Assembly (NCBI GenBank): GCA_964036665.1
Contig: OZ038530.1
Span: 7,516,501-7,580,500, forward strand
Length of the DNA stretch: 64,000 nucleotides
From: Gordius sp. MW1
Taxonomy: Eukaryota > Nematomorpha > Gordioida > Gordea > Gordiidae
Direction: 5' to 3'
In this document: positions 36,110 to 47,921 of the stretch, piece by piece
Layout of the letters: each line of letters opens with the position of its first letter
Position numbering within the stretch: position 1 is the first letter of the stretch
The notes under the pieces: model-generated
Database searches by the model: none
The model's input: only the letters and a program-made list of their open reading frames with translations
Told to the model about the DNA's origin: nothing
Position numbers and translations under genes: made by a program

Positions 36110-37385
36110 ATAATAAATAAATAACTTACAATTATCATATGTAGAAATGGTAGAAGGTAAAGCAGGAGCTGGGAGAGATTGACTAGGACTAGAGGCACAA
36201 TCTATACAAATTATGATATATATTTTTTTAACTTACAACTTTGAGATGTAAAAATGGTGGAAGGCAAGGCATGAGCAAATTGAGGATGAATAGAGACACA
36301 ATCTATACAAATTATAATATATTATTTGTAAACTTACAACTATGAGATGTAAAAATGAAGGCAAGGCATGAGCAAACTGAGGACTACTAGAAGCACAATC
36401 TATACAAATTATAATATATTTTTTTTAAACTTAAAACTTTGAGATGTAAAATGGTGGAAAGCAAGGCATGAGCAAATTGAGGATGACTAGAGACACAATC
36501 TATACAAATTATAATATATTTTTTTTAAACTTACAACTATGAGATGTAAAAATGGTGGAAGGCAAGGCATGAGCAAATTGAGGATGACTAGAGACACAGT
36601 CTATACAAATTATAATTCATTTTTTTTAAACTTACAACTTTGAGATGTAAAAATGGTGGAAGGCAAGGCATGAGCAAATTGAGGATGACTAGAGTCACAA
36701 TCTATACAAATTATAATATATTTTCTTAAACTTACAACTTTGAGATGTAAAAATGGTGGAAGGCAAGGCATGAGCAAATTGAGGATGACTAGAGTCACAA
36801 TCTATACAAACAAATTATAATATATTTTTTTTTAACTTACAACTATGAGATGTAAAAATGGTGGAAGGCAAGGCATGAGCAAATTGAGGATGATTAGAGG
36901 CACAATCTATACAAATTATAATATATTTTTCTTAAACTTACAACTGAGATGTAAAAATGGTGGAAGTAGATATTGCACTGCACCTATTTTGTTCCATTGC
37001 TATCCTAAATACATCTAGAATACGTTAATAATGAATTTGTATTCAACTAACTTACTTATGTCTAATGTTTGAAGAGGCCTACTAGCAGTATTGTAAATAT
37101 TCAATATTTGTTGAGGTTCATCAATGCATCCATAGTTTGGATAAGCTATATATAAAATAAGTGCAAATAATTATAAATTACTTTTATGTGGGGTGGGATA
37201 TTATCATGCTCATGGGTTAAGGTAAAATTTTCATTTAAGTAGAAACCTCTTCCAGAACAATTACTACATCGACATTTATAATAAACACGCGTATCTTTTC
37301 CAATATTGACTAGAATGTATTCAAAAATTTCATAAACTAAAATAGGTTTTTTTCTTTGGGATAATATAAATTTAACATTAGACAT
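36110..37385 (-). pseudogene. FLYWCH-domain gene fragment with nine tandem exon/micro-intron units
   Basis: The minus strand starts at ATG 37385 with a complete FLYWCH finger: SQRKKPILVYEIFEYILV, then KCRCSNCSGRG and HEHD. An intron (from about 37181) leads to an exon with YPNYGCIDEPQQILNIYN, and then to nine linker exons between about 37005 and 36130. The first three blocks match FLYWCH 1, YPNYG and the linker of the MULE gene at 18152, so this is a paralogue. No second FLYWCH or MULE core follows: a MITE occupies the downstream side. The frame across the first intron does not join cleanly, exon 6 has a 1-nt deletion and a TT donor, and exon 7 a 4-nt deletion. It is therefore probably no longer functional, but the finger itself is intact. 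Confidence 0.65.
36130..36975 (-). repeat. Tandem array of about 101-bp units, each an exon plus a 35-nt intron
   Basis: Eight to nine units. Read on the minus strand, each has a 66-nt segment (SSHPQFAHALPSTIFTSQS when read in phase 1) and then GTAAGTTTAA..TTTGTATAG, 34-39 nt. Splice signals are conserved in all but one unit. The last unit is diverged (SSPSQSLPAPALPSTISTY). Confidence 0.85.
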
Positions 37386-37439
37386 TTTACACTTTAAAAA
37401 TTAAAAACAAACGGTAATATCAGCTGCGTTCTGATGTAT

Positions 37440-38460
37440 GTATGTATGTATGTATAAGCCCCGATGACAAACAAGAGCTTGACAACTACGGCAGCTCCTT
37501 TTAATTTCGCTATTGAAAAGTGAAAAAAGGATTATTCTTGATACAATAATATTCATTATTCATGCGCCAATGGAGTCTCAATGGATCCTTTAATAACGCT
37601 GTGGCAATTTTTACTGGAGCTCCTATGTGATGGTCGCTACAACGAGATCATATGTTGGACTGATAAACAAGATATAAATTTTAGATAAGAATAAATGACT
37701 AAAAAGGTTTGGGGCCCCTTATTAAATTATATCAAAATAGAAAAATGCATTAATTATATCTGGCATTGGAAAAATGAACTTGATTCGCGGCAAACATTAA
37801 ATATGGGAAATCCCAAACAAAAACAGAGCACATCTTTTACTAAGATAAATCAGATCGCCATTGGAAAATATTCGCTGCAGGAAATTTAAAAGTGTACTTC
37901 CATCAACTCATAAGCTTAACCATCATCTGTATCTTTCAATATGACCCCTTTGCTGGGATGGATATATTCGTAACTAACTGTCCTCAATAGAGCTGATAGA
38001 ATTCATAAAGAGAGGGGAAAAAAATCAAAATTTTCGAGTGGAGGATAAAGATAATATTCCTAAATAATGTGGGATATTTTGCAAAAATATATCATCCTAC
38101 CTCTACAAAACCCAACTCACTATTTATCAACATCACACTCCTCCCAAATGAATGATTTTATTTATAACTGAGACCAATTGTGTTGCCCAAACTAGCTAAC
38201 CATGATGAGACACTTTCTTTCCACATCTCCAAACCTCGATCCTGAGTACAATGCCCAAACTAGAAAACAATGAGAAACTGCAGGTCTTCTTTCCAAAGTC
38301 CCAAGGAAGTGTCGTATCCTATATTTATATGCTTATACTATTTGCTTGCATGTTTTGCTTTTACTTTAATGTCTCCTGCTACTAACAATACTGATCTTTG
38401 CTTTGACATACTAACACACTATACCACCTGTAAGTGAGATAAGATATATTAAAGCTGAAT
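37440..38460. mobile_element. 3' fragments of the LINE family of 39.6 kb
   Basis: A (TATG)n tract at 37437-37454 is followed by ACAAACAAGAGCTTG (about 37468), the LINE 3' end read on the minus strand. From about 38165 to 38460 the plus strand matches the 3' untranslated part of the minus LINE copy (42740-43250 reversed): GCCCAAACTAGCTAACCA, ACTTTCTTTCCACA, AAGGAAGTGTCGTATCC. Two separate truncated insertions are likely. In between (37500-38165) I see no gene. Confidence 0.6.
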
Positions 38461-39595
38461 GATTTCTGAATTCTTGCACTCTTATCATTTGGGGGAACTA
38501 TCACAATATTTAAACTCATCTATAAAGAACAAAATGTTTGATGTTTATTGTATTCTTAAATTGGGAATATTCTACTCAACAGTATGAATCATAGGTTTTA
38601 AAATGTTAAATGTGGACTGGACTCTACTAATAAAAATGAATTATTGTTTAATAAGGACTTAAAATTTGAGGAGACTTTTGTAAAGTTTTTTTTTTTTTTC
38701 AGCAACCATATTTGGTTAGGATTTATCCATCTAACTGATTCTTTACTACATCTCTTACAATGCAAATTTTCATTTTATAAGTTGAGGAGAATCTCTTTTA
38801 TTATAGTTTATACAACCCTTTTTACATCATCTATGATAACATAAACCTTCCTTCCCAACCTAATCACATGCCATCATAAATCGCCTTGTTTTGCTTAATA
38901 AAAGTTTCTATAATGCATGCACCCTTTGATAAACTTATTAATACTCAGCACCTGCCATCCAAATCAAATGATTAGCCAGAATCGGAGGTTGCCCAATAAT
39001 TTGATCTCTATGATAGACTGACCTTGAATTTGACATCACATATATTATGTAAAAAAGATGGCTTAGATGAATAGGAGAAGGTTTTTTAAAATATCGATTA
39101 ATGTTAACTATTGGCTTGTAATTTTAACTTTATCTCATCTATTGGCATGGATAAAAATAACCGGCACATTGATATTTGACAAATAAGAAATAGAAAAACT
39201 TTGGAATATTCGTCATTGACATGCTAAAATGATATGATTAATAGTAACAGATTTGCTACTGGATAGTAGAATCTTACCTTTCGTTTTGAACTGAGTGGAT
39301 GTGTATCTAATAACTAAATCTGATATATATATATAATACGTATAAAAGTAGAGAAAATTTTAATTTTAACTGATCTCTATACACGATATTAAAACATAAT
39401 TGAGATTACATTAATCAATAAATAGGAAAGGGAAATGCTTGATAAATTTAAAAACTAAAGTGCGCTCGCTTTTGACTTCGATACCTGATCTTTAACTTTC
39501 ATTATCCATAGTAAACTAACACTAACCCCCCCCCCCCTCCAAATCTTAACTAATAATATCATTGGTTTTCATAACTGGACGAAATATAAACCATC
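38461..39595. other. No gene seen; probable 5' flank or 5' UTR of the LINE
   Basis: AT-rich with a T12 tract (38686) and a C10 tract (39525). The short open frame 38644-38844 shows no domain. The last hundred bases may be the LINE 5' untranslated region, but its start cannot be fixed without a second full copy. Confidence 0.4.
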
Positions 39596-42506
39596 ATGCG
39601 GATTAAGATCGCATCACTAAACGTTAATACCTTAATGGTGGAAGGGAATCAACAATGTATGATAACATTCGCTAGGAAATATAAACTGGACGTTTTGTGT
39701 TTACAACAAACTCGGATCCCCCTCTCCAGAGTCGATAGCGCATACTCAGACTACACAATATACCATGCTGGCATCAGTGAGAACCCAACCACAAGAGTGT
39801 CCACAATATTAAATAAACGTCTCTCAATCTCGAGTATCGATTGGGTTAATGACAGAATCCTCATCCTCAATGTCACATTCGGGTCACGCACTCTTTCATT
39901 GATAAACGTCTATGTCCCCACATCGTCATATAAACTTCAAATATTGAAAGACTTTTTCACTCTCCTTTCAGGAAAGATCAAAACTCTAAACCGCAGATCA
40001 GTGCCCATTATCATTGGCGACTTCAACTCTTCGGTTAAGTACACTGATCGTGATGATCCTGGCTTGGTTGGCCCTGACTCTTTAGGTACAAATAATAGAA
40101 ATGGGATTTTTCTGAAAAAATGGTGTAGAGGGTTGAAGTGGCGCATTGCCTCTACTTTTTCCGACCTCCCCACGGATCAGCTGGCTACATTTAGAAAAAG
40201 GAACAGTTCCCAAACAAGCCAAATAGATCACCTTCTGTGCAGATCACGGCATTATAAAATTGTAAAAAACTTTCGTGTTATACAGGACACAATAATCGAA
40301 AAGGCGGACCACAGCGCCATAGCAGCTGAGCTGGTAGTGAAATCAGCCACCTTACGAATACCATCATTACGCAATAATCCAACGATAAGGCCACAAGGTT
40401 TATCTGGTACAACCGAATTCAGGGAATATCTACGCTCCAAACTTAGAAATACAAATTTTTCTGATTTACCCATCAATGAGTTGAGTCTGAAAATATCAAC
40501 TCTATTTGCTAATGCCCCCAAGTGCCAGAATCGAATGAAGACAAAAACTTGGTTCTCACAACAAACGATAGGGCTACTGAGGACAAGAAATCAACTTTTT
40601 TTCGATGATAAAAATTTCCCCTACAAATCCTCTTGCCTGTTGGCCCTCAGCAAGCGCATTAAGTCAAGCATAAGACAGGATAAAATGGCTTATATTAATT
40701 CGCGAACTAGCGAGGCAGAGGCGGCGGCCCGCTCAAATAATACTCACCAACTATTCAACATAATAAAAAGCCTAAATCGTAGCTCCTTTTCAAAAAGGGC
40801 ATACTACAACATAAAAACAGCAAGTGAGTCAAACGACTCCTTGGTGCAAACCAAAACATGGGAGCTTTACTTTAGATCTATTTTGTCTCCCCAGTTCAAA
40901 GTGCCGGTATTGGACATCTTTAGAGATTTTTTAATAAAATTTAAAGGACCTCCGACACTCCCAATATTAACTGACCCACCATCAGTATCAGAGATCAACA
41001 GAGCAATCAAATCGCTTAAAACCCACAAAGCGGCTGACCTGATTGGACTCACCTCAGAGGCACTGAGAGCGGATCCTTACGTCTCTGGTACTATGCTACA
41101 TCTACTCTTTTATAAAGTCTGGGCGAGAGAAGAGGCACCAGAATCTTGGTCACAAGGGCGGCTTATCAAGCTTTTTAAGAAAGGAGATCCATCTGATCCT
41201 AATAATTACAGGGGAATCACAATTATAAATCTTGAGTCCAAAATATTTATAAAAATAATCTACAACAGAATATATAATGAGGTCGAGGGCATTCTCAAAC
41301 AAAATCAAGCAGGGTTTAGGAAATGCCGGACTACAACAGAACACATAATCACCCTGAGAAATATGATAGATGTGTCGCGTTTCAGTGGGGATCCTTTGGT
41401 TTTAGTCTTCCTAGACATTTCGAAAGCGTTTGACTCTCTTTCCCATCTTTACATATGGGAGTCGCTATGTCTATTGGGGAATTCCCAAAAAATTGATTCT
41501 TATGATCTTCCTGATCTACAAAGACATGAAAGTAATAATAACGCATCTACAACACAAATCAGACCCGATCCCAGTGACAGTGGGAGTTAGACAGGGCTGC
41601 CCACTGTCCCCTCTTCTTTTTATAATAGCGATGGACTTGATCGTAAAGCGGTCTATACTTGGCTACGATGGCATCAATGTAAACGGTACCAACATATCAT
41701 CACTACTTTTTGCGGATGATATATGCCTTATCGCTTCGTCTGTATCACAGGCTCAATCGATGGTTGATAGATTTGCTACTCAGGCGAAACAAGCAGGGTT
41801 GTTTATAAATGCTAGTAAGTGCTCTATGCTTGTAATAAATAATCAATCAGAGGAGGAGTTAATAATAGAAAATAACCCAATACAAGCATCCCACAGAGTA
41901 AAATATTTAGGAGTAGAACTAACAGAGGATTCTTATGCTGACGAAGACTTAGATTTAAAGCTCCGACGAACTCTTGTAAAATTTTACTCTTGTTCGGCAA
42001 TCTGGCGCTCGCGCCAATTGGTCCTTAACACCCGCCTGAGGATTTTTAAAGTTATGATTCTACCAACACTTCTTTATGGGTGTGAATCTTGGTCGTTGCG
42101 TGCCCCCGGCATAAAAAAACTCTAAATTAACATAAACAAAATGCTACGAATTGTATGTCGAATCTTTTATCCGGCAACGATAACAAACGAAAATCTGTGG
42201 ATGCGTTGCAAGATTCCTCCAGTTAAAAATTTTATGTTAACAAGGAAGTGGAATTTTTTAGCGCATCAGGCCCGGAGGAAGGGAACAAACTATTGCCTGT
42301 CTTCCCTGTTCTGGTGTCCTCCTTCACTAAGAGGCTTGAAGTGCAACGGCAGTTGGCTTCATAAGACTTTTCGTGAAATCCAACTATTGGGTCAGGACTG
42401 GGATTCAATGTTGACAATAATGCAAGATAGGAAATTATGGATAGAGTTCTCAAAAAACCAACTATCTTGTCTTTCAACTACAAGGGCGCGTACATCTCAT
42501 TCGTAA
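39596..42506 (+). pseudogene. LINE ORF2: endonuclease-reverse transcriptase, two lesions
   Basis: ATG 39596. Residues 1-245 are an APE-type endonuclease: IKIASLNVNTL, LCLQQTRIP, GDFNS (residues 141-145), QIDHLL and the catalytic D238-H239 in KADHSAI. The reverse transcriptase follows: RLIKLFKKGDPSDPNNYRGI, QAGFRKCRTTTEHI, FLDISKAFDSL (Asp 607), GVRQGCPLSPLLF and the active-site FADD at 41709-41720. The C-terminus has KMLRIVCRIFYP and RKWNFLAHQARR. One frameshift (extra G in the GGGG run near 41475) and one TAA at 42123 interrupt it. Removing them conceptually gives about 970 residues, normal for the family. With so few lesions the insertion is fairly young. Confidence 0.9.
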
Positions 42507-42740
42507 TAATCGCTCTCCCAGAATGTTCTCTTTAATTCTTATGGATTAGGGTATTACATATAACCATGCCATAATTACACTGCATATTAATCAAATTTGT
42601 TACAGGAACATTACACACGTTGTCACCAACGTGGCCTTATGCGCCATTTGGCGTGAGAAGGGGCCCAACCTTAGATTGCACTTACTAAGCTCTTGGGCGT
42701 CTTCGCGGCAATCATACATACATACATACATACAAACAAG
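39596..42740 (+). mobile_element. Nearly full-length LINE (APE endonuclease + RT) with (CATA)n tail
   Basis: The coding region 39596-42506 is followed by a 3' UTR of about 205 bp ending in GGGCGTCTTCGCGGCAAT and (CATA)n (about 42712-42732). A single ORF with N-terminal endonuclease and RT, no RNase H and a short repeat tail fits the RTE/CR1-like groups rather than L1; I cannot name the clade. The element lacks a recognisable ORF1. Its tail meets the tail of an inverted copy. Confidence 0.85.
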
Positions 42741-44048
42741 AGCTTAGCTAAATCGGCATGCTAAGATTGAGTCCCATCTAACACCATTGGTGCATCTCGG
42801 GCCACGCTAACCAAAGGTTACGTGTTCAGTTGTTAGTGAATAGTGGTTAATTTGTTAGTATACTAAAGCGAAGGTCAGTACTGTTAGTAAGAAGCACTAA
42901 AGTATAAGGAAAAGCGGACCATGCATGAGACTAATATAAGCAAATAAATATTAAATATTAAGGATACGACACTTCCTTGAGATTGCGGTAAGAGGACTTG
43001 AAGGTTTTCCATTGTTCGCTAGAGCGTCGGCCTCGGGCTCACGGATCGATGGTGTGGAAAGAAAGTCTTTTTACGATGTGGTTGGTTTGAGGAGCTACCG
43101 ATTCTCCAATCAGATTGTGGTACTCGCTAGAAGGCTCTCCATCCCTGGTTAGCTAGTTTGGGCGTCGGATTGGGGCTTATTTACGATGCAGTTGGGTTGA
43201 GGGGCTACCGATTATCCATTCAGATTTCGGTGTAAGGCCTAGAAGGCTCTCCATGGTTAATATCTGGGATGTTGTTGAGTTGAGAGACTATTCGAAGTTG
43301 AGGCGGCCGGGAGGGGATACTTTGTGGGGAAATTGGAGGCAGAGAAGGTTTTCCAAGCGGATCTGTTTTGCATTATGGGGATTATAGTATTCAACTCGTG
43401 GTTGAGAGAGCGGAGTTCAGAAAAAGTTTTGTGGATCCAGGATCCTCGACATTTTAGATTTCTTAGTTGGGGCGGTCTCCATAGTATTGATCTTAAGCAA
43501 ATGTTTAGTCCATTGCGTCTAGTCTGGTGGGCTAAGAAGTTCCACTTCCGTGATATTATTATGTTTTTAATGGGAGGGATTTCACAAAGGGTCCAAAGGT
43601 TTGGGTTGCTAATTACAACTGGGTAGAATATTTTACAAATTATTCTTAGCATTTTATTTAGTTTGGTTTGGGCAGCTTTAAGAGTCGGGCCTTTTAGGGA
43701 CCACATTTCGCATCCATAGAGGAATACAGGTAGTATGGTGGTTTTAAATAGACGGAGGCGGGTTGGTAGAGCTAGTTCGTGAGATTTCCTGATCGAATAG
43801 CAGGAATAAATCTCTTTAGTGCTTTAGCTAATTTATTAAAGGCATCTTGGTGGGAGTATGTATCTGAAGAAAGGGTCACTCCTAAGTAGTTTATTGATTC
43901 TGAAAAGGGGACTAATGTGTTGTTGATAATCAAGGTAGTATTTTGGTGGGGTAAGTTAATAGATAGCATGTTAGACTTGCTTGGGTTAATTATTAAACCG
44001 GCTTTCTTGCATTCTAAGACGAACCTATCGGCAAAGTTCTGTGTTGTT
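42741..44048 (-). pseudogene. 5'-truncated inverted copy of the same LINE
   Basis: The minus strand from about 44048 begins inside the RT thumb (FADRFVLECKKAGLIINPSKSNML, INYLGVTLSSDTYS). After a frameshift near 43775 it continues with LPTRLRLFKTTILPVFLYGC, KLNKMLRIICKIFYP and SRKWNFLAHQTRR to the stop near 43257. A 500-bp 3' UTR ends at CTCTTGTTTG(TATG)n at about 42740. It is clearly diverged from the plus copy (e.g. VVISNPNLW against ATITNENLW), so it is an older subfamily member. Confidence 0.85.
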
Positions 44049-44342
44049 AACCAATATAATATATCCAATATAAAAGCGAAATTGGAGAAGATATCCCTTA
44101 AGGAATTTGATTCCAGCAACGAAAATATCGAAGACTATTTAGGTTACGTGGACGCTTGCCTTGATATTATAGGACTATCATCCAATGTGGCAAAGAAAAA
44201 GTTAATCAGAGCATTTCTAAGCACGGCCAATTTAAGGAAGCTGTCTCAATTTTTATATCCAAAACTTTTTAAGGATGCCATATGGGATGAAATTGTCTCG
44301 GCTTTGCGTAAAGTATTTAAAAAGACAACTTCGGCATTATAA
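44049..44342 (+). pseudogene. Gag-like fragment
   Basis: Open to a TAA at 44340-44342. Contains LKEFDSSNENIEDYLGYVDA, KKKLIRAFLSTANLRKLSQF and IWDEIVSALRKVF. The order F-D-x-E-[NI]-x-[DE]-[YW], then K-x-A/L-F-L-x, then P-x-L-x-D-x-x-[WY]-x-E-I, then F is that of the Ty3/gypsy-type gag core. Upstream the frame enters the LINE copy, so the true start is lost. I see no zinc knuckle, protease or RT next to it. Confidence 0.4.
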
Positions 44343-44490
44343 ATGTCTACGAAAATGCATTTGTCGATTAAAGTGTGTGCATCTAATCCTAACCCTAACC
44401 TAAAATTCCGACCTAAAACACTAACCTTAACGTTTTCGTCTCTGTAAACCCCTCTCAAGGAGCATTTTCGTTAAATATTCATAGACATTC
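44343..44490. repeat. Small inverted-repeat element with telomere-like words
   Basis: ACGAAAATGC (about 44349) recurs inverted as GCATTTTCGT (about 44463). Between them lies GCATCTAATCCTAACCCTAA, the reverse complement of a segment in the MITE at 35706-36025. Probably a shorter relative of that MITE. Confidence 0.5.
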
Positions 44491-44844
44491 GTAGACATTC
44501 ATAGATATTTGGTCAGTTAAACTTTGGTCGAATGCACCGAACGGAATAGGTGAGTTCTGGTAAGAATAGGTGAGTATAACGATTTTTATTCAAGCGGTCT
44601 AACGCTCAAGGAATCTAGAACCAATCAAAATGAAGTTAAAATTTGCAAAGCATGCGTCTTGACATCTAAATCTCGAATGTCAATCATATTATTGCACGAA
44701 TTTTAATTTTTAATATAGTTGCACATTTAATACCAATAAACATATTTCCTCCTAATTTTTTTCCCACCTCAAATTGAAATTTTGATTGCTATGCAAAATA
44801 GATTTTTTTTTGATTGAAATAATATATTTCTTATTCCACAAACC

Positions 44845-45185
44845 ACTAATGCCAATCCATCCAGTAAAATTTTATAATTTTGATATATTTTATCTTTAGA
44901 TAATGGGAGTTTTATAAGGATCTTTAACCAGATTCCAAGTGGCAATATGCCTCAGGGCACTTTAGTCACTAATGCTAACCCATCCAGTAAAATTTTATAA
45001 TTTTGATATATTTTATATTTAGATAATGGGAAGGATCTCTAACCAGATTCCACTTTGCAATATGCCTCAGGGCACTTTAGTCACTAATGCTAACCCATCC
45101 AGTAAAATTTCATAATTTTGATATATTCAATCTTTAGATAATGGGAGTTAGTTAAGGATCTCTAACCAGATTCCACTTTGCAACA
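44845..45185 (+). repeat. Three tandem units of about 115-125 bp next to a Helitron end
   Basis: Units carry CCATCCAGTAAAATTTTATA, TTTAGATAATGGGA, CTAACCAGATTCCA and TGCCTCAGGGCACTTTAGTC. The palindrome-like TGCC..GGCA gives a short stem. The last unit runs into the Helitron 5' block. Confidence 0.8.
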
Positions 45186-45412
45186 AGGTTGCGTTTGATT
45201 GACACTTTCTTAAACGTCAAAACGTATAAAACAAACTCGATCGAAAACTACTGGACCGATTTGGCTGGAACAAATCTTAAAACATGCTCCGGAGTGTCAG
45301 GACAAAACTGTGAAATTTTGAGCCAAATCGGTCTGGGAGTTTTTTAAAATTGGGGGCGGCACACACACATACACACACACAAACATACATAGTTTCATTT
45401 TTGTATATAAGA
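45186..45412 (-). mobile_element. Helitron 5' end
   Basis: The minus strand begins TCTTATATACAAAAATGAAA at 45412, then a (TG)n-rich tract, and a block with GACCGATTTGGCTCAAAATT repeated in inverse form further on. This is the usual layout of insect-type Helitron 5' ends. It shares TCAAAACGTATAAAAC with the Helitron at 33590-35160 (about 34985). The CTAG 3' end was not found, so the element may be truncated. Confidence 0.6.
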
Positions 45413-46865
45413 TAATTAACCTTATGAGGGTACATTATACTTCTTTCCTTCTATCATGTTCCCTCAGCGGAATAAGGAAAAAGGCCGCTGGAACACGATT
45501 TAATATTTAAAGGGCATCAGGGATATATTGGTGGAATTGAGGAGGCGAATAGGGGGATATATTGGGGGACGGGGAAACCTCTTCCAATTAAGGAAGAGAC
45601 AAATACTACCCTTTTCACTTTACATGGTATGTTAATTTATTTATTCTCCGATAAAATTAAAAAGAATTATAGAATGATCGAAATATAAAAAGTTATCGAT
45701 ACAGTACGCGTATACAAAATTCACTGATGCGTGTTGATAGAAATAACAAACACGTACAAGCACGTAGGGGGTGGGGGGGGGGGGAAGTAACACACACGTA
45801 AGTAAAATTAAATGGAAAGGCAAAGAGGTATACCACACATTTAATAGAGGGGGGAGATTGTGTAGACATAAATAAATTTACTTTCTAACGAACAAAAGAG
45901 AATAAGAGTCAAAACATATGGTTAATATAATATGTAGCAATACAAACTTAACCTCGCGTATTATCATATACGACAACTTTATCATTAATTCCAAACTAAC
46001 AAATTGAGTATTGATACAATATTTATGTATTGTGATAAATGATTCATTAAAAAGATACACCAAAAAGACAAACCTATAATTCTAAAGCCACTCCCTTGAA
46101 TGATTCAACAAATATCATCATTGTTTATACATTTTAAATTTTTATGAAATGTGTCAATAATATCTATTTAAAAAAACTGTTGTTGATAACTAACTAGTTC
46201 AATGTGTTTCATTCACCTTTTTAAAATAATTTAATCTACAAAAATTACTATACTCTGTCTATATAAGCATTGCTATATGATGGGAACATTAAAATGGTGG
46301 AAAAAAACACACACAGTTTATACGGTAATGAGCCGTCTACTATGTCTACAACTATTTAAGTTACAACTTACGATTAAATTCATTTTAACCAGCTTTATAT
46401 TGGCTAAGTAAAATTGACTCTGAAATTAATTGATGATTACTTGAATCATAATCTAACTTGATTTTGATCCATTTGTATACGTTATAAATATTAATCAATA
46501 GTTCACTGAACCAAACAAAATTATATTCATGTAACTTTATTAAAATACCCCCAATCAAAAATTATGCCCCGACCTTTACAAGTTTTACAAGGGAAACATT
46601 AAACCAAGCAAAAGTTTGATCTCGTTCCACCCCACACCAAACGATAAACAAGGTCTACAAATATTGAATGAATATATTTTATGACTATGATATTAGCTGA
46701 CAATATGTTATTTTTTAAATCTAGAGATATTGCATGTTTTGAAAAGCATGTTTTGAAAAGTAATTTTTTTCGTTTTTAATAAAAAGAAAATTAAATTTAT
46801 TAAAGAATGTTTAATATTAAATTTCTTATTTCTTTTATTGAGAAGTACGTAGGCATAGCTTGTTG
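45413..46865. other. 1.45 kb without a gene
   Basis: Low-complexity AT-rich sequence. A G-run of about 13 bases with one T lies near 45768. Short open frames have no domain. Nothing assignable. Confidence 0.5.
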
Positions 46866-47229
46866 GAGTTTAATAATGTTTCGATCTCGTCTCGGTCTCG
46901 AAAGCAAATCTCGTCACGTCTCGGGTGCGATTAATAAAATTTCGATCTCGTCTCGTCTCGACTTATTAAAATAATTATAACGTATATATTTTTTTCTGGC
47001 TCCTATAAATTATTATATAATATTAATTGGTCTAAATGGAATCAATTTTTAATCTCAAACCCCAAAACACAAGTTAAAGGTAGGGAGCATTAATATAGGT
47101 GTTATATACTATAGATGGCAGTTTTGGAAAATTCACGGGAAAATTGAGAAATTCCCACGGGAAATTCCATTGAGAATTTTCAAATTTCCCGGTAATTTCC
47201 CTCATAATTAATCACATGTGATAGATATA

Positions 47230-47921
47230 TCATATAGAGAGTCCTACAAAATGATATTTTTCCTGTCTGAGCCCGGCCCGAGCTCAACGTCTCAGTTTTT
47301 ATTTTTTTTAAGCCCGGCCCGAGTCGAATGACTTTTTTTATTTTTGGCCCCACCCTAACCCGAGCCCGACTTTTAAAAAGAAAAATTCTCAAAAATTTAT
47401 TTAAAATTTTTTGAAAATTATTTTACCATCCATATGAATACAAATGCATTGAATTGTTATTACTCTTAATTAACAACTATGTGAAGTTTGAAATAAAATT
47501 TTCATTTCTACTCGCTACAATTTATTTAACTAAAATTTAAAACTAGATAAAAACTTTTTTAAATATTTCCTTTATTTATTTCTAAAGGAACAGCAATGAA
47601 TATATTTAAATACTAGAATAAGATTTGCAATTTTGGTCAAAATATTATAATAGACAGGGGAAAAAAGCTTAAGCTTGGAAGCTATATTAGGTATGGTGTA
47701 CGAAGATAATTATTTTATATCGAGTTGAGTTAGTTAAAATCATATTTTATAAATATTAGTTTGCCTTAGTCAATTCGGGTCGGGCACCGGTTCAGGCCGC
47801 CTCATCAGGCCCGACCCGAGCCCCAATTATTTTATTAAATTCCGAGCCCTGCCCGAAGCGAAGCCCGATCGGGCCGGGCTCGGGCCGGGTTTCGGGCGGC
47901 CCGTGCAGGGCTCTACATATT
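47230..47921. mobile_element. GC-rich hAT-type MITE
   Basis: An AT-rich core is flanked by GC-rich ends with AGCCCGGCCCGAG (47268-47325) and GGGCCGGGCTCGGGCC (about 47870-47895). It runs from TAGAGAGTCCTAC to GCAGGGCTCTA, inverted ends of the TAGAGsCCT type. No exact target duplication found. It lies inside the nested hAT at 47113-51108. Confidence 0.55.

Noticed and set aside
36130-36975. CRISPR-like array
   Set aside because: Unit spacing is regular, but whole units are alike with no unique spacers, and the window is plainly eukaryotic.
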